NCBI GenBank assembly: GCA_007922225.1
Contig: ML679956.1
Location: 20,710,689-20,774,688 of the forward strand
Source: Emydura subglobosa
Lineage: Eukaryota > Chordata > Testudines > Chelidae
Length of the DNA: 64,000 bases
Direction of reading: 5' to 3'
The notes under the pieces are model-generated. The model ran no database searches and was not told the origin of the DNA. It worked only from the letters and a program-made list of their open reading frames with translations. The translations under genes were made by a program, and so were the position numbers. Below, piece after piece: positions 61,996 through 64,000 of this stretch (position 1 is the stretch's first letter; each line of letters begins with the position of its first letter).

Positions 61996-64000
61996 CTAGC
62001 CTAAGGGGCTTAGATTACACCCAGCTACACCCTTACGCCTGCAAATGTGATGGTGGAAACTGAGTTGAATCCACTGCCATAAAAATAGCAGCATGGAGTT
62101 CCAGGCAATATCATGAGGAGCCCCATCAGCACTGGGTGTCTGTACTCAAGGTGGTAAGTATGGAGCTAATTATGTTCATTCACTGTTTCTATAATTATTA
62201 TAATTTTGGTTGTATTTTCTTCCTTTGCTTCATAGCTAAACTAACAGCTTCTGTCATTGCGTTTTTCTCTAGGATCCAGAAATGGGAGTGGTCTGGGCAC
62301 AAGTCCCTCTGAGCCCTCCCCATGCCAAGTTCCCTTGACCCCTTCCCATATATACTGCTGTGGGGGCTCCAGGAGGATATATCATTGCTCTGGGGTATAC
62401 CATGGATGGGTGCTAATCAGAGAGTGCTAAAACATTATGGCAAGAGAAGTTGCTTCACTTAGGAGAAGGCACAGTATAGTGTTTCTGCCCAGCCCCTAAC
62501 TAATGTCCCTTTTGCTATGTTCCCTTTTTTAGATGCTCTGAGTCTGTGCATGGACTCTGAGCCAATGACATAAGTGCCCTGGTAGAAGGTTTATGGTGTG
62601 ATTGCTGTGCTGACTAACAAGCTTGATCTTTCAGGTGGAGTTTTTAGAAACATTCAGTAGAGTTTATGTATGTTTTATTTTACATTAAACTTGTGGACCT
62701 TTGTTGCTGCTTTCCGAGTTGGGGTTTTGGGGCAAGGGGGCTGGGTAGAGCTGAGACCAGATGAATATTGCCTTGAGTGCACTTGGACCTGCATGCAGCT
62801 GGTAAGGGAATGTCTTGATAGGTGACAGAGTCATGCTCGGGGCAGTCAGAGCCATCACTGAGAGGTGGGGCGGTAGCATGGAGGAATTGCACGGAGGGAC
62901 CAATTGCACCATTGAAGCCACTCCACCAACCCTTGCAGTCTACACTGGCACTCCAATGGAGCAGGATGACACAGAGCTTCTTGAAGCTCAGAGGAAGAGC
63001 TGACCCCGTGATGCTGTGAATACTGGTTCCCCATTGGAAGCATTTATGTAGAGGCAAGGCACACTAGAGGGTTGCAATGGAAGTGACAATGTCAACACTC
63101 TCTAGTGCTGGCAAATGGCTTTTGACCCACCTCCAACCTGTCCTTGTATTACATGCTGAGGGAACAAAGACAAATCAGAAGGAGAGGAGAAGACCTGACA
63201 ACGTGGAGACAGCACGAGCGCCATTTCTTTACATCATCGGGATGGCAAAGAGGAGGAACAAGGAGGGAGGGGATAGGGAAGAGCAGGCTGTGGAAAGAAA
63301 TGTGGGACAGAGAAGGATAGGATGATTGAAAGAAGGGAGGAGAAAGGGAGACAGGAGGAAAGGGAAGCAGATGAAAAACAATGGGGTGAAATGGGTTATC
63401 CTTGTTCAGGGAGAGTTTCTCACATTGCCACCTTGGAAGGATGAAAAATATGTTGTCGGGTGATATTGTGATGACATTTTCAGGGAGACTATGACCTCAG
63501 AGACACATCATCTTCTCCTTCTCCTCCTCTATGTGCTAGACAGCAAAGGTAAGTCAGACAACGCCTTTCCTGCTTCCATCTTATTTTTATTTATAGTAGT
63601 GATTATTCTGTAGTGCCCACAAGTACAGTAAGGGTTTCAGAGAAAGCTCAAGGAAAAAGCTCCTGTGCTCCATAGAGCTTACATTTGAAGTGATGGCCAT
63701 GATAGGCAAATGAATAAAGGGCACAACGTGGAAAAGGGAGCAGAAAGACATGGATAAGGAAAGATGTTTATATGGCTCTTTCATTTGGATGCTGCATTAT
63801 TGATGGTTACAATAGTTAACGTATACATTTTATTTTTCGTTACAAATAAGATTTTCTGATCCTCGGTTTAATTAGTGGCATGGACACTAACTAAAAAAAA
63901 TATGATTCAAATATCACCTCACTTGACCCCATTATAGCCCAAGTGTAGCAGCAGTCGATACAGACTAACTACATGCTTTACCAATATTGACCATTCTGAG

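Larger units (their letters stand above)
57800..64000. other. Intergenic region upstream of KAT2B, distal part
   Basis: Dominated by antisense CR1: the nested set at 57990-58690 and copies at 59160-59845 and 60262-61310. A MITE lies at 61872-61995. Positions 58691-59159, 59846-60261, 61311-61870 and 62004-64000 contain no gene or repeat that I can name. A purine-rich stretch lies at about 63165-63390. Confidence 0.75.

Overview
The window is vertebrate nuclear DNA, most likely from a turtle. Intron-split coding sequence of a metazoan acetyltransferase sits among interspersed repeats whose mixture fits Testudines: CR1 LINE 3' ends, hAT-like MITEs with 8-bp target duplications, Penelope-like element (PLE) tails and a near full-length DIRS tyrosine-recombinase retrotransposon. 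The species cannot be fixed from sequence alone; a crocodilian is the main alternative.

One host gene is present: KAT2B (PCAF), on the minus strand, entering at right and leaving at left. Thirteen coding exons were placed by hand, from the start codon at 52925 down to 1399. All introns obey GT-AG and all phases agree. Together they give 1941 coding bases (647 codons): the N-terminal PCAF homology region, the lysine-rich linker and nearly the whole GCN5-type acetyltransferase domain. The remaining acetyltransferase tail and the bromodomain must lie beyond position 1. Exon 1 lies in a CpG island of about 2 kb (roughly 51300-53350) that also holds the putative promoter.

Layout: 1-1398 intron 13 (partial); 1399-9390 exons 13 and 12 around a 7.7-kb intron that carries a palindromic PLE pair with an assembly gap, then a 5.4-kb DIRS element in the same orientation as the gene; 9391-22344 exons 11-7 with hAT MITEs and CR1 tails; 22345-29026 intron 6 with CR1, MIR-like, hAT-like and two PLE fold-back structures; 29027-34548 exons 6-3; 34549-41982 intron 2 and exon 2; 41983-52682 the 10.7-kb intron 1 with MITEs, a GC-rich mobile element, CR1 and MIR pieces; 52683-52925 exon 1; 52926-64000 upstream intergenic DNA with MITEs, a G-rich minisatellite, a triple-nested CR1/CR1/hAT structure and two long antisense CR1 copies. 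I recognise no second host gene.

The least ordinary signals are the mobile ones: hammerhead-ribozyme-like cores in the PLE tails, a PLE GIY-YIG endonuclease remnant joined to an oppositely oriented PLE tail, and a DIRS element whose terminal and internal complementary repeats are still legible.
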